Source: an uncultured Eubacteriales bacterium
GTDB taxonomy: Bacteria; Bacillota; Clostridia; Oscillospirales; Oscillospiraceae
Reading direction: 5' to 3'
NCBI GenBank assembly: GCA_934572535.1
Contig: CAKTLJ010000001.1
Coordinates: 110,480 to 174,479 of the forward strand
DNA: 64,000 nucleotides
Shown: in pieces, positions 34,328-42,476 of the stretch
How positions within the stretch are numbered: the first letter of the stretch is position 1
Layout: each line of letters begins with the position of its first letter
Program-made: the position numbers and the translations under genes
The notes under the pieces: model-generated
The model's database searches: none
Told to the model about the DNA's origin: nothing
Seen by the model: the letters and a program-made list of their open reading frames with translations, nothing else

Positions 34328-35529
34328 TTGGTCTTCTCCTTTCCCTCTGCGGTGCAGGTGAGGGTCCCATCGGAAAGACGGACGCGGAGGGTGTCCCCCA
34401 GCTTCACCTGCCCTATGGTCGAGACGACGGTCCCGTCGTCAGTTTGTGCAATGGAATAGCCCCGGCTCAGGACCTTAAAGGGGCTCAGCGCGTCCAGCGA
34501 GGCCGCCAGGCGGCTCATCCACTGCCGGTTCTCCCCCACCCGCAGTTCCATGCTGTGGAGCAGCCGCTGCTGCTGGTAGTCCAGAAGCATCCGCTTTTCC
34601 TGAATGGTCCGCAGAGGAGACTGCAGGAAGGGACTGCTCCCCAAGCGCTGCAAGGCCTCCCGCCGGACCTGGAGCTTGCGGTCCATCCCGTTTTCCAGTC
34701 TGGCCTGCAAATGGGCCAGGGTGTCCCGCAGGTCGGCCTGGTCGGGCACCGCCAGCTCCGCGGCATTGGAGGGCGTGGAGGCCCGCAGGTCGGCCACGAA
34801 GTCGGCAATGGTCACATCGGGCTCATGCCCCACGGCAGAGATCACAGGGATCCCAGAGCGGTAGATGGCCCGGGCCACCCGCTCGTCGTTGAAGGCCCAA
34901 AGGTCCTCCATGGAGCCGCCGCCCCGCCCGGTGATGATAAGGTCCGCCATCTGACAGGCGTTCACAAGGTCCAGACCCTGGGCGATCTCCTCCGGCGCTT
35001 CCTCTCCCTGGACCCGCACCGGCACCACCAGGACCTGAGCCATGGGGTAGCGAGCGCCCAGAATGCGGATCATATCCCGCACCGCCGCCCCGGCGGGAGA
35101 GGTCACCAGCGCAATGGTCTTGGGATACGCCGGGATGGGCTTTTTATGGGCGGGGTCAAACAGCCCCTCCTTATACAGTCGGCCCTTCAGCTGCTCAAAG
35201 GCAAAGGCCAGCTCGCCGATCCCGTCCGGGACCATCCGGGCGCAGTAGAGCTGATAGGCTCCGTCCCGGGGGAAGACGGACACCCGGCCCGACACCACCA
35301 CCTTCATGCCGTTCTCCGGCCGGAACCGGAGAGACAGGGCCTCCCGGCGGAACATAACGCAGCGGATGCTGCTCTCCGCGTCCTTCAGGGAAAAATAGTG
35401 GTGGCCCGAGGGGTAGACTTTATAGTTGGAAATTTCACTGCGCACCAGCACGTTAGCCAGCACCCGGTCTCGGTCCAGGAGCTGCTTGACATACTGGTTG
35501 AGGGCAGTGACGGTGATCGGTTCAGTCAT
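34309..35529 (-). CDS. xseA: Exodeoxyribonuclease VII large subunit
   Basis: This 406-residue catalytic subunit of exonuclease VII has an N-terminal OB-fold (about residues 1-100; ITVTALNQYVKQLL). The nuclease domain follows, with SPAGAAVRDMIRIL, the GRGGGSMEDLWAFNDE motif and SAVGHEPDVTIADFVADLRASTPS. A coiled coil and C-terminal LSRGYSI segment complete it. The ATG at 35529 follows AGGGG; an ATG 15 bases earlier lacks a ribosome site. It overlaps the TsaD-like gene by 8 bases. Confidence 0.95.
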   Translation of the reverse strand: MTEPITVTALNQYVKQLLDRDRVLANVLVRSEISNYKVYPSGHHYFSLKDAESSIRCVMFRREALSLRFRPENGMKVVVSGRVSVFPRDGAYQLYCARMVPDGIGELAFAFEQLKGRLYKEGLFDPAHKKPIPAYPKTIALVTSPAGAAVRDMIRILGARYPMAQVLVVPVRVQGEEAPEEIAQGLDLVNACQMADLIITGRGGGSMEDLWAFNDERVARAIYRSGIPVISAVGHEPDVTIADFVADLRASTPSNAAELAVPDQADLRDTLAHLQARLENGMDRKLQVRREALQRLGSSPFLQSPLRTIQEKRMLLDYQQQRLLHSMELRVGENRQWMSRLAASLDALSPFKVLSRGYSIAQTDDGTVVSTIGQVKLGDTLRVRLSDGTLTCTAEGKEKTKWRKRS

Positions 35530-36466
35530 GACGGTCCCCTTCATGGAGCCGCCGCCAGGTCAGAATGGCGACGCCCATGGCATTGTCGGTCGAAAAACGC
35601 GGTTCGGCAAAGACCGCGCCGCAGGTCTTTATCATGGTCTCCCGCAGCAGCTGGTTGGACGCCACGCCACCGGCGCAGAGCACCGGCAGGCCGGGATACT
35701 GCTTCAACGCCTGCTTCGTGGCCTTCTCCACCCCATGGATGACGGAGGCCAGCACATACCAGCAGATATCGGCGGGCGCCCAGCCCTGCTCTGCCAGGGC
35801 GTTCATCTTGTTCTCCACCCCGGAGAAGGAAAAGGCGCAGTCCTTCACCTTCACGGCGAACCATTCCTTTTTCTCCGCCTGGAGAGAGAGGGCGTCCACC
35901 GCCTTCCCGGCGGGGAAGGCCAACCCCAGCTTTTTCCCCGTCCGGTCGATGAGCTGACCGGCGGAGATGTCCGTAGTCCCGCCGATACACGCCGCCCGCA
36001 CCATCACCCCATCGGGGATGACATGGAGCAGCTCCGTGGTCCCGCCAGACAGGTGCCACACCAGATGCGGCTTGTCCAGCAGGTCCATGCGCCCGGCGGA
36101 CCAGGCCGCCGCCGCGATATGGCCCTGCTGATGGGAGCAGGCGTAAAAGGGCCGCGCCAGGGTTGTCGCCATGCCCCTGGCCTGGGATTCTCCCGCCAGG
36201 AAGCAGGGCATGTAGGAGCCCTCCACCTCCCGGGGCCGGGTGCTGGCCCCCAAGGCCGTCAGTTCGGCGGGCAGGCCGGTCTCCTTGAGCCTGGCCAGGA
36301 TCTCCGGCATCCGCTTGACGTGCTGAAAGAGGGCCTCGCTCTGGCGCAGACCCAGAGCGCCCTCCGGCACCTCCAGAAGCTTTCCGGCGTTGTCCCCCCG
36401 CTCCCCGTCAAACCAGGCCGCAGAGGTGGTGTAGTTGCTGGTATCCAGCCCCAGTACAGCGCTCAC
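35522..36466 (-). CDS. TsaD/Gcp (Kae1)-like protein, probable paralogue
   Basis: This 314-residue ASKHA-fold protein resembles TsaD, the tRNA t6A synthesis ATPase. It keeps the opening LGLDTSNYTTSAAW, the metal-binding HxxxH (SHQQGHIAAA), HLSGGTTEL, the FSFSGVENK block and GGVASNQLLRE. It is shorter than standard TsaD (about 335-345 residues) and sits in the nusB-xseA cluster. That is where clostridia often have a glycoprotease-like paralogue in addition to the real tsaD. The start is GTG with GAGGAGG upstream. Whether it makes t6A or has another role cannot be told here. Confidence 0.85.
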   Translation of the reverse strand: MSAVLGLDTSNYTTSAAWFDGERGDNAGKLLEVPEGALGLRQSEALFQHVKRMPEILARLKETGLPAELTALGASTRPREVEGSYMPCFLAGESQARGMATTLARPFYACSHQQGHIAAAAWSAGRMDLLDKPHLVWHLSGGTTELLHVIPDGVMVRAACIGGTTDISAGQLIDRTGKKLGLAFPAGKAVDALSLQAEKKEWFAVKVKDCAFSFSGVENKMNALAEQGWAPADICWYVLASVIHGVEKATKQALKQYPGLPVLCAGGVASNQLLRETMIKTCGAVFAEPRFSTDNAMGVAILTWRRLHEGDRHD

Positions 36467-36468
36467 GG

Positions 36469-36957
36469 TCAGGCCTCCTCGGATGGGGTGTCCGCCTTGG
36501 CGGCGAACTCCTCGGGAAACTCCGTGCGGACAAAGACGCCGAGGATGCCATTTACGAAGGAGACGACCTTTTCGTCCTCATATTTCTTGGCGATCTCCAC
36601 CGCGTCGTTGATGGCGGCCGCCTTGGGGATGGCGGGCATGTAGAGGATCTCATACATGGCCACGCGCATGATCGCGGCGGCCGTCCGGGGAATGCGGGCA
36701 AAGGTCCAGTTCTTGGAATACTGCGCGATGTACTGGTCCAGCTCGGGACCGTGGACAGCGACGCCGCGGACCAATTCCCGAATATATTGCATCTGCTTCT
36801 CGTTGGGATATTCCTTATACATCTCGTTTTCTTCGCCCCAGCGAAGAAAATTCTCCCGATCCAGCCGTTCCTCCAGGAATTCGTCGGGGGTCTGGTGGGA
36901 AAATCCCAGGGAATAGGAGCAGTGAATGGCGATTTCTCTCGCGGTTGATCTGGTCAT
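36469..36957 (-). CDS. nusB: Transcription antitermination factor NusB
   Basis: This 162-residue all-helical RNA-binding protein pairs with NusE (S10) at boxA sequences for rRNA antitermination. STAREIAIHCSYSLGF opens the protein; the C-terminal YEILYMPAIPKAAAINDAVEIAKKY block is highly conserved. GGAGGAAC precedes the ATG at 36957; an upstream open stretch of 25 codons has no ribosome site. A TATAAT box and a tandem repeat GAATATAC lie just upstream, so the long cluster probably has a promoter here. Confidence 0.94.
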   Translation of the reverse strand: MTRSTAREIAIHCSYSLGFSHQTPDEFLEERLDRENFLRWGEENEMYKEYPNEKQMQYIRELVRGVAVHGPELDQYIAQYSKNWTFARIPRTAAAIMRVAMYEILYMPAIPKAAAINDAVEIAKKYEDEKVVSFVNGILGVFVRTEFPEEFAAKADTPSEEA

Positions 36958-36975
36958 GTTCGTTCCTCCAAATCC

Positions 36976-37025
36976 AGAATATGCACGTCTTTTGTATATT
37001 CGTATATTCTTATTATACAATCCAG
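36976..37025 (-). promoter_or_regulatory. Candidate nusB promoter region with tandem GAATATAC
   Basis: On the minus strand the sequence reads TATAAT, then AAGAATATACGAATATACAAAAG before the ribosome site (split here: GAATATAC occurs twice back to back). No good -35 is seen at 16-18 bases, so the promoter is only tentative. Confidence 0.35.
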
Positions 37026-37076
37026 TATGCAAAAAAGGAAGTCCTATCCTTCTCTTTTTCTGAGAAGTTTTTTATC

Positions 37077-37113
37077 CAAAAGAAGGACCCGCAGTGAAAA
37101 CCACCGCGGGTCC
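37077..37113 (-). terminator. Terminator after asp23
   Basis: GGACCCGC with GCGGGTCC arms (37085-37096 and 37102-37113, one mismatch), followed on the minus strand by TTCTTTTGG. Confidence 0.7.
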
Positions 37114-37129
37114 CTACCGGTTCCGTTTC

Positions 37130-37501
37130 TTACTCCTCAGCCTTATCGAAGGTGACGCCGCCCACACGAACGTTGACCGCGGTGACCTGCATCCCACTGG
37201 TGGCCTCCACGTTGGCGATGATGGCCTCCTGGACCTTCTTTGCCACCTCGGGAATGATGCTGCCGTAGCTGATCTGAATGGCCACATCAATGGTGATATT
37301 GTCGGACTCCCAAAGGATGCTGATCCCCTTGGACAGCTTCTTGCGGCCCAGGATCTGGTCGCTGACGCTGCCGCCGGCCAGGCCGGAGACCCCTTCCACT
37401 TCCAGGGTCGCCGCACCGGCGATCATCTCCAGGACCTCTTCGGAAATATAGACGTCGCCGTGCTCTTCGCTGCGGGAGTAGTATTCTCTGCTTTCGCTCA
37501 T
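37130..37501 (-). CDS. Asp23/Gls24 family envelope stress response protein
   Basis: This 123-residue soluble protein belongs to the DUF322 family. Members such as Asp23 of Staphylococcus attach to the membrane through AmaP and respond to alkaline or cell-wall stress. The motif DVYISEEVLEMIAGAATLEVEGVSG (split over residues 16-40) is diagnostic, followed by VAIQISYGSIIPEVA and VNVRVGGV. GGAGG precedes the ATG, and a good promoter lies 50 bases upstream. It precedes nusB, the usual clostridial order, but has its own terminator. Confidence 0.93.
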   Translation of the reverse strand: MSESREYYSRSEEHGDVYISEEVLEMIAGAATLEVEGVSGLAGGSVSDQILGRKKLSKGISILWESDNITIDVAIQISYGSIIPEVAKKVQEAIIANVEATSGMQVTAVNVRVGGVTFDKAEE

Positions 37502-37551
37502 GGTGATATCCTCCGTTGCTGTAAGGATTGGGTTTGCACTAAATTCAATTG

Positions 37552-37580
37552 ATTATAGCATATCCCACGCAAAGGGGCAA
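37552..37580 (-). promoter_or_regulatory. Promoter for asp23
   Basis: On the minus strand TTGCCC (37575-37580), a 17-base spacer and perfect TATAAT (37552-37557). Confidence 0.75.
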
Positions 37581-37588
37581 GCCCCCAT

Positions 37589-38428
37589 TTACCCCTGACG
37601 CTTCCGGGCGGACAAGAGGGTGTTCTTCATCAGCATGGCCCGGGTCATGGGACCCACGCCGCCGGGAACGGGGGTGATGGCAGAGGCCACGTCCTTGGCC
37701 GCCGCGAAGTCCACGTCGCCGCAGAGTTTACCGGCGTCGTTGTGGTTCATCGCCACGTCGATGACCACGGCGCCGGGCTTGATCATGTCGGCAGTCACGA
37801 TGTTGACCTTGCCCACGGCGGCCACCAGGATGTCGGCGGTCCGGCAGACCTCCGCCAGGTTCGGGGTACGGGAATGGCAGATGGTCACCGTTCCGTGGCG
37901 CTGCAAGAGCAGGATGGCCATGGGCTTGCCCACGATGTTCGAGCGGCCGACGACCACGCACTGCTTGCCCTTGGGGTCGATGCCGTACTCGTCCAGGATC
38001 TCCATGATGCCATAGGGGGTGCAGGGCAGGAAGCCGTCCTTGCCGATGAGCAGCGCGCCCATGTTCATGGGGTGGAAGCCGTCCACATCCTTCTCCGGGT
38101 CGATGGCCATGAGGACAGCCTCCTCGTTGATGCCCTCGGGCAGGGGCAGCTGGCACAGGATGCCGTCGATGTCCTCCCGGGCGTTGAGTTCCTGGATCAG
38201 GGCGATCAGCTCGGCCTCGGTGGTCTCTTCGGGCAGGGCGTACTCCTCACTCAGGAAGCCGCACTCCTCGCAGTCCTTCCGCTTGCTGTTGACATAGACG
38301 CGGCTGGCAGGGTTGTTGCCCACGATGATCACAGCCAGACCCGGGGCCCTCTTGAGGGCTTCCGCTTCCTTCCTGACCGTTTCCTTGCACTTTTGGGCCA
38401 GTGCCTTGCCGTCTAAGATGATTGCCAT
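37589..38428 (-). CDS. folD: Methylenetetrahydrofolate dehydrogenase/cyclohydrolase
   Basis: This 279-residue bifunctional enzyme converts 5,10-methylene-THF to 10-formyl-THF through the methenyl form, using NADP. The catalytic Lys lies in [13 protein letters not shown] (about residues 50-62). The conserved [12 protein letters not shown] and the dinucleotide-binding [15 protein letters not shown] blocks are intact, as is the C-terminal [14 protein letters not shown]. It starts one base after the lgt stop, so it is the last gene of the yfmF-yfmH-lgt-folD operon. Confidence 0.95.
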   Translation of the reverse strand: MAIILDGKALAQKCKETVRKEAEALKRAPGLAVIIVGNNPASRVYVNSKRKDCEECGFLSEEYALPEETTEAELIALIQELNAREDIDGILCQLPLPEGINEEAVLMAIDPEKDVDGFHPMNMGALLIGKDGFLPCTPYGIMEILDEYGIDPKGKQCVVVGRSNIVGKPMAILLLQRHGTVTICHSRTPNLAEVCRTADILVAAVGKVNIVTADMIKPGAVVIDVAMNHNDAGKLCGDVDFAAAKDVASAITPVPGGVGPMTRAMLMKNTLLSARKRQG

Positions 38429-38429
38429 A

Positions 38430-39305
38430 TTACGCAGTCTCCTCTCCTGTTTTGTTGATTTGATTCACGTACAGATCCTTTGGATCTGGTTTCTTTCTAA
38501 GCTTCCACAGGAGCAGCCCGACGGCCACGGCGCAGCTCACAAAGCCCACCATCTGCGATGTGCGGATGCCTGTGGAGAAAAAGTAGAGGCTGTCGGTGCG
38601 AAGCCCTTCGATCAGCCCCCGGCCAAAGCCGTACCAGGCCACATAGAGCAGGAAGAGCATCCCGTCAAACTTCCGCAGGCCCTTGCAGAGGACCAGCAGA
38701 AGCAGACAGAAGCCCAGCAGGTTCCACAGCGATTCATACAGGAAGGTCGGGTGGACCTCCATGTATTGCTTCACACCCCCTGCCGTGCCTTCGATCCCCA
38801 TACGCCAGGGCAGGTCGGTCTCCCGGCCATAGGCCTCCACGTTGACAAAGTTCCCCCACCGTCCGGCGATCTGGCCGATCAGCAGGCCGAAGGCGCTCCC
38901 GTCCGCCAGGACGGGAAAGGGGATCTTCTTGCGCCGGGCCACCCACCACGCAATGAGAACGCCGAAGATGATCCCGCCATAAATGGCCAGGCCGCCGTTG
39001 TGCACGTTGAAGCAGGCCTTGATATTCCAGCTCCCGTCCGCGTTTTGGTAGAGCGACGGATTGAAGACGATGTAGTAGAGCCGGGCGCCGAGGATGCCGC
39101 CGGGCGCGGCAAAGAGCAGCATATCCAGAATGTCATCCGGGCGCAGCCCGAACTTTTTGGCCTGGAGGCAGCAGAAGCCGCCCCCCAGCACAAATCCAAG
39201 GGCAATGATGACGCCGTACCAATAGATGTGAAAGTCTCCCAGAGAGAAGGCCTCCCGGTTCAGGTGAAAGGTCAGGCCGAGGCCGGGAAAAGTTACCGTG
39301 TTCAC
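38430..39305 (-). CDS. lgt: Prolipoprotein diacylglyceryl transferase
   Basis: This 291-residue membrane enzyme moves diacylglycerol from phosphatidylglycerol to the lipobox Cys of prolipoproteins; the window encodes at least six such lipoproteins. Seven hydrophobic segments are visible. The Lgt signature reads [20 protein letters not shown], and the YGxxI-like start ([11 protein letters not shown]) is intact. The gene starts with GTG overlapping the yfmH stop as GTGA. Confidence 0.94.
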   Translation of the reverse strand: MNTVTFPGLGLTFHLNREAFSLGDFHIYWYGVIIALGFVLGGGFCCLQAKKFGLRPDDILDMLLFAAPGGILGARLYYIVFNPSLYQNADGSWNIKACFNVHNGGLAIYGGIIFGVLIAWWVARRKKIPFPVLADGSAFGLLIGQIAGRWGNFVNVEAYGRETDLPWRMGIEGTAGGVKQYMEVHPTFLYESLWNLLGFCLLLLVLCKGLRKFDGMLFLLYVAWYGFGRGLIEGLRTDSLYFFSTGIRTSQMVGFVSCAVAVGLLLWKLRKKPDPKDLYVNQINKTGEETA

Positions 39306-40585
39306 TGCGCTCCCCCCTCGGGACGAACGACCACCAGCGCGGTCTGTTCCGGTCGGAACCAGGTGCGGACGAAGGCCTCCGCGTCCTCCCGGGTGATGGA
39401 ATCGTACACCGCCGGGAAGGTCCAGGGGTCCTGTCCGTCGAAATAGCCCTGGGCCTGCTCCACGCAGAGGGTTTCAAAGGAATTCAGCGACCGGACAAAG
39501 CTGCCATACGCCGACTTTTTCAGGCGGGTGAAGAGGCCGTCATCCAGCCCTTCCCGGGCGACACGGGCGGCCTCCTCCAGGATGGCGTCCCGGACGGCTT
39601 CCGGCGCTTTGCTCTCGCCACCGGCCACCAGGAAGGCGCAGCCGGGATAGTCCATATAGCCGCAGTAGAAGCTGCCGTTGATGACGCCCTGGCTATAGAG
39701 CCTGCTGTAGAGGGGGCTGGACGATCCCATGATGGCCTCGCACACCAGATCCCCCAGAAGCTTTTGACGGAACTGGCTGGCGCCATCCTCTTCGGGCCGG
39801 AGCTTGAGCCCCACCTGGAACAGGGGGGCGGCCACCGCCATGGCCTTGCTGCTCTCCCGCTGAAAAACCTCCCCAGGCTCGTCCGCCCCGCGGTCTCGGG
39901 GAATGGCGGGCCTGGCCTGCCTCGGCAGGATCTCCCGCGCCATGGCGCAGACCCGCTCCGGGTCCACATTCCCAGCCACGCACAGGACCATGTTGGACGG
40001 GGTATAAAAGGCCTCGTGACAATGATATAAGGTATCCGCAGTGATCTGGGCAATGGACTCCACAGAGCCCGCCACGGAGTTGCGGATGGGGTGGTGCTGG
40101 TACAGAGCCTCCAGCAGCAGACGGTAGGACTGCCGGTTGGGGTTGTCCTCCATCATGCGGATCTCCTGGCCGATAATCCCCTGCTCCTTCCGGACACTCT
40201 CCTCTGTGAAGTAGGGCACGGAGACAAACTCCAGCAGGGTGCGCAGGTTCTCCCAGAAGAGGTCGGTACACTCAAAATGATAGCCGGTGATGGCGCTGCT
40301 GGTAAAGGCGTTGGGGGACGCGCCGGTGGCCGAGAGCTTTTGCAGGGCGTTGCCGCCGTCGGGGGTGTCGAACATCTTGTGCTCCAGGTAGTGGGCAATG
40401 CCCATGGGCGTGTCCAGCCACTGGCCGTCCCGCTGAAAGCGGGTATCCATGCCGCCGTAACGGGTGGCGAAGAAGGCATAGCTCTTGCCAAAGTCAGGCT
40501 TGGGAAACACGTAGACGCGCAGGCCGTTTTCCAGGGTCTCCTCCCAGAGGGTCTCCCCAATTCGTTCGTAGGTGTGCTTGATCAT
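39302..40585 (-). CDS. M16 family metallopeptidase, YfmH-type, active-site containing
   Basis: This 427-residue protein of the insulinase/mitochondrial-peptidase fold has the inverted zinc motif HYLEH (HxxEH) in GIAHYLEHKMFDT near residue 66. That is followed by the downstream Glu-rich helix, so it is a probable active peptidase. In Bacillus, YfmF and YfmH homologues accompany EF-P 5-aminopentanol modification. It follows the YfmF-like gene by three bases and overlaps lgt, so the pair is translated together. Confidence 0.88.
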   Translation of the reverse strand: MIKHTYERIGETLWEETLENGLRVYVFPKPDFGKSYAFFATRYGGMDTRFQRDGQWLDTPMGIAHYLEHKMFDTPDGGNALQKLSATGASPNAFTSSAITGYHFECTDLFWENLRTLLEFVSVPYFTEESVRKEQGIIGQEIRMMEDNPNRQSYRLLLEALYQHHPIRNSVAGSVESIAQITADTLYHCHEAFYTPSNMVLCVAGNVDPERVCAMAREILPRQARPAIPRDRGADEPGEVFQRESSKAMAVAAPLFQVGLKLRPEEDGASQFRQKLLGDLVCEAIMGSSSPLYSRLYSQGVINGSFYCGYMDYPGCAFLVAGGESKAPEAVRDAILEEAARVAREGLDDGLFTRLKKSAYGSFVRSLNSFETLCVEQAQGYFDGQDPWTFPAVYDSITREDAEAFVRTWFRPEQTALVVVRPEGGAQ

Positions 40586-40588
40586 GGC

Positions 40589-41872
40589 TTACCCCTCCTT
40601 TCCCCGCAGCGTGTACACACTGTCCAGGCGGATCTTTCGGGCCGTCTCCACCAGCTCTGCCAGGGTGACGGTTTCGATCTCCGCCGCCAGCTCTTCCGGA
40701 GTATAGTCGGTGCCGGTCACAAAGCGGTTGAGCCAGTACTCCTCCAGCCGCCCCTGGGCGTCCAGCGCGGAGCGCAGACTGCCGACCGCAGAGCGCCGGG
40801 CAGCTTCCAGCTCTTCCGGGGTGATCTCCCCCTTCCGGCAGGCCTCCAGCTGGGCCAGGATCTCGTCCTCCGCTTTTTGGAAGTTGGCAAACTCCACCCC
40901 GGAGTAGACCAGCATGATCCCCTTGTTCATGGCCAGGGAGGAGCTGGCGAAATAACAGAGCGACAGCTTTTCCCGCACATTTAAAAACAGCTTGGAGTTG
41001 GTGCTGCCGCCATAGATGGCGTTGAGCAGGAAGAAGCGGGCCACGGTCTCCTTGTCCCGGAAGCCGCCGCCCAGCCGAAAGCCCATGGTCAGCTTGCCCT
41101 GGGTCACATCCATGGCGTCGGAAAAGCGACGCACCGCCCCCTTGGGCGCCGCCACGGAAACGGTCTCCGGGACCGGCTGCCGCTGGGTCCGGGGCAGGTC
41201 CGCAAAGGCCGCGCGGAAGGCCGCCTCCACCCGGTCAATGTCGGCCGAGCCGCAATAATAAAGGTAGATGGGCGCAGTCTCCAGCAGCTGCCGATAGCGG
41301 GCATAGAGGGCCGCCCCGGTGATGGCCTGGGCCTGCGCTTCGCTGCCCAGCTTGCCAATGCCATAGGCCTCCCCCTGGCACATGAGCCGACGCAGGCGCG
41401 CCAGAGAGCATTGGAGCTTGTCGTTGATCTCGCTTCGAATCCGGTCGATCAGGTTGGCCTTCTCGCTCTCCACATAGGCGGGCAGAAAGGAGGCGCCGTC
41501 ACCGGCGGGCCGGAGGATCATCTCCCCAAACAGCTCCGCGGCAGACTCCAGGATGCGGCTGCCCTCCGGCACGAAGGCATCGTCCAAAAAGCTGCCCCAG
41601 AAGCCGACGCACTGGACCTCGCCCTTTTTCCGAATGATCGGCTCGATGCCGCCGCCGTAGAGGTCATCCAGGGCCGCGGACAGGGATTCCATATCGGGGT
41701 GGGCCTGGGTGCCCCGCCGCAGGACCTTGGGCAGCAGGGCGTTCAGGGACGCCGTCTCCTCCCGCAGAGGCTCGAGAAAGGTCACCCCCAGCATGGATGT
41801 TTTGAATTTTTGGGTCTGGACTGCCCGGAGCACAACGCCGGGCGCCAGGACACGTTCTGTGATCGGGAGCAT
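40589..41872 (-). CDS. M16 family peptidase-like protein, YfmF-type, no HxxEH
   Basis: This 427-residue partner of the YfmH-type protein shares the M16 two-domain fold (SLNALLPKVLRRGT; FPGKEG-type ending VYTLRGKEG). The zinc motif region lacks HxxEH, so it is likely the catalytically inactive subunit of a heterodimer. The ATG at 41872 has GGAGGAG upstream; the frame is open 34 codons further but without a ribosome site. A promoter lies about 60 bases upstream, making this the first gene of the operon. Confidence 0.87.
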   Translation of the reverse strand: MLPITERVLAPGVVLRAVQTQKFKTSMLGVTFLEPLREETASLNALLPKVLRRGTQAHPDMESLSAALDDLYGGGIEPIIRKKGEVQCVGFWGSFLDDAFVPEGSRILESAAELFGEMILRPAGDGASFLPAYVESEKANLIDRIRSEINDKLQCSLARLRRLMCQGEAYGIGKLGSEAQAQAITGAALYARYRQLLETAPIYLYYCGSADIDRVEAAFRAAFADLPRTQRQPVPETVSVAAPKGAVRRFSDAMDVTQGKLTMGFRLGGGFRDKETVARFFLLNAIYGGSTNSKLFLNVREKLSLCYFASSSLAMNKGIMLVYSGVEFANFQKAEDEILAQLEACRKGEITPEELEAARRSAVGSLRSALDAQGRLEEYWLNRFVTGTDYTPEELAAEIETVTLAELVETARKIRLDSVYTLRGKEG

Positions 41873-41929
41873 ATGCTCTCCTCCTTCGGGGTCAAAAATC
41901 GTGCCATATGGGCACAATACGCTCATGTT

Positions 41930-41957
41930 ATTGTACCATGATTTTCCGGAAAGTAAA
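41930..41957 (-). promoter_or_regulatory. Promoter for yfmF-yfmH-lgt-folD
   Basis: On the minus strand TTTACT (41952-41957), a 16-base spacer and TACAAT (41930-41935). A small palindrome GTGCC-N5-GGCAC (41901-41915) lies between it and the ribosome site. Confidence 0.65.
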
Positions 41958-42018
41958 GATGTGGTAAGTTTCATAATAGGATACTCTCCAAAATTTCAAG
42001 TTTTGATACAATTTTCCC

Positions 42019-42047
42019 TTGACAAATTCCGTCCTCTGGGTTAGGAT
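42019..42047 (+). promoter_or_regulatory. Promoter for the ylxM-ffh operon
   Basis: TTGACA (42019-42024), a 17-base spacer and TAGGAT (42042-42047). Confidence 0.7.
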
Positions 42048-42102
42048 AGTCACTGTTGTAAAGGAAATCAACTTTACACGCCGCGCACAGGAGGGCCGAA
42101 AC

Positions 42103-42471
42103 ATGAAAAACCAAGCGTATCGAATGGCCATGCTCTTCGATTTCTATGGCGATTTGCTCACTGAGCGGCAGAAAGAGTTTTACGACCTATACTACAACGA
42201 TGACCTGTCCCTGGCCGAGATCGCGGAGAACTACGACATCACCCGCCAGGGCGTTCGGGACATCATCGTCCGGGCGGAAAAGACGTTGGAGGACATCGAG
42301 GAAAAAACCGGTCTGATCCAGCGCTACCACCGCACCCGGGCCACCACGGCAACGCTCAAGGCGATTTGCGAGCAGCTCCAGGCCCTCAACCGGGAGCGGC
42401 TGCGGGACGGCGAGCTGAACGTCCTCTGCGCACAGCTGAGCGAAGCCATCGACGACCTTGGGAGGGAGTGA
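42103..42471 (+). CDS. ylxM: YlxM, putative SRP-associated DNA/RNA-binding protein
   Basis: This 122-residue protein of the UPF0122 family has a sigma-like helix-turn-helix. RMAMLFDFYGDLLTERQKEFYDLYYNDDLSLAEIAE is split over residues 6-41, then ITRQGVRDIIVRAEK is the recognition helix. YlxM is encoded with ffh in most Firmicutes and modulates SRP GTPase function in Streptococcus. The ATG at 42103 follows AGGAGG. It ends five bases before ffh. Confidence 0.93.
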   Translation: MKNQAYRMAMLFDFYGDLLTERQKEFYDLYYNDDLSLAEIAENYDITRQGVRDIIVRAEKTLEDIEEKTGLIQRYHRTRATTATLKAICEQLQALNRERLRDGELNVLCAQLSEAIDDLGRE

Positions 42472-42476
42472 GTTTC

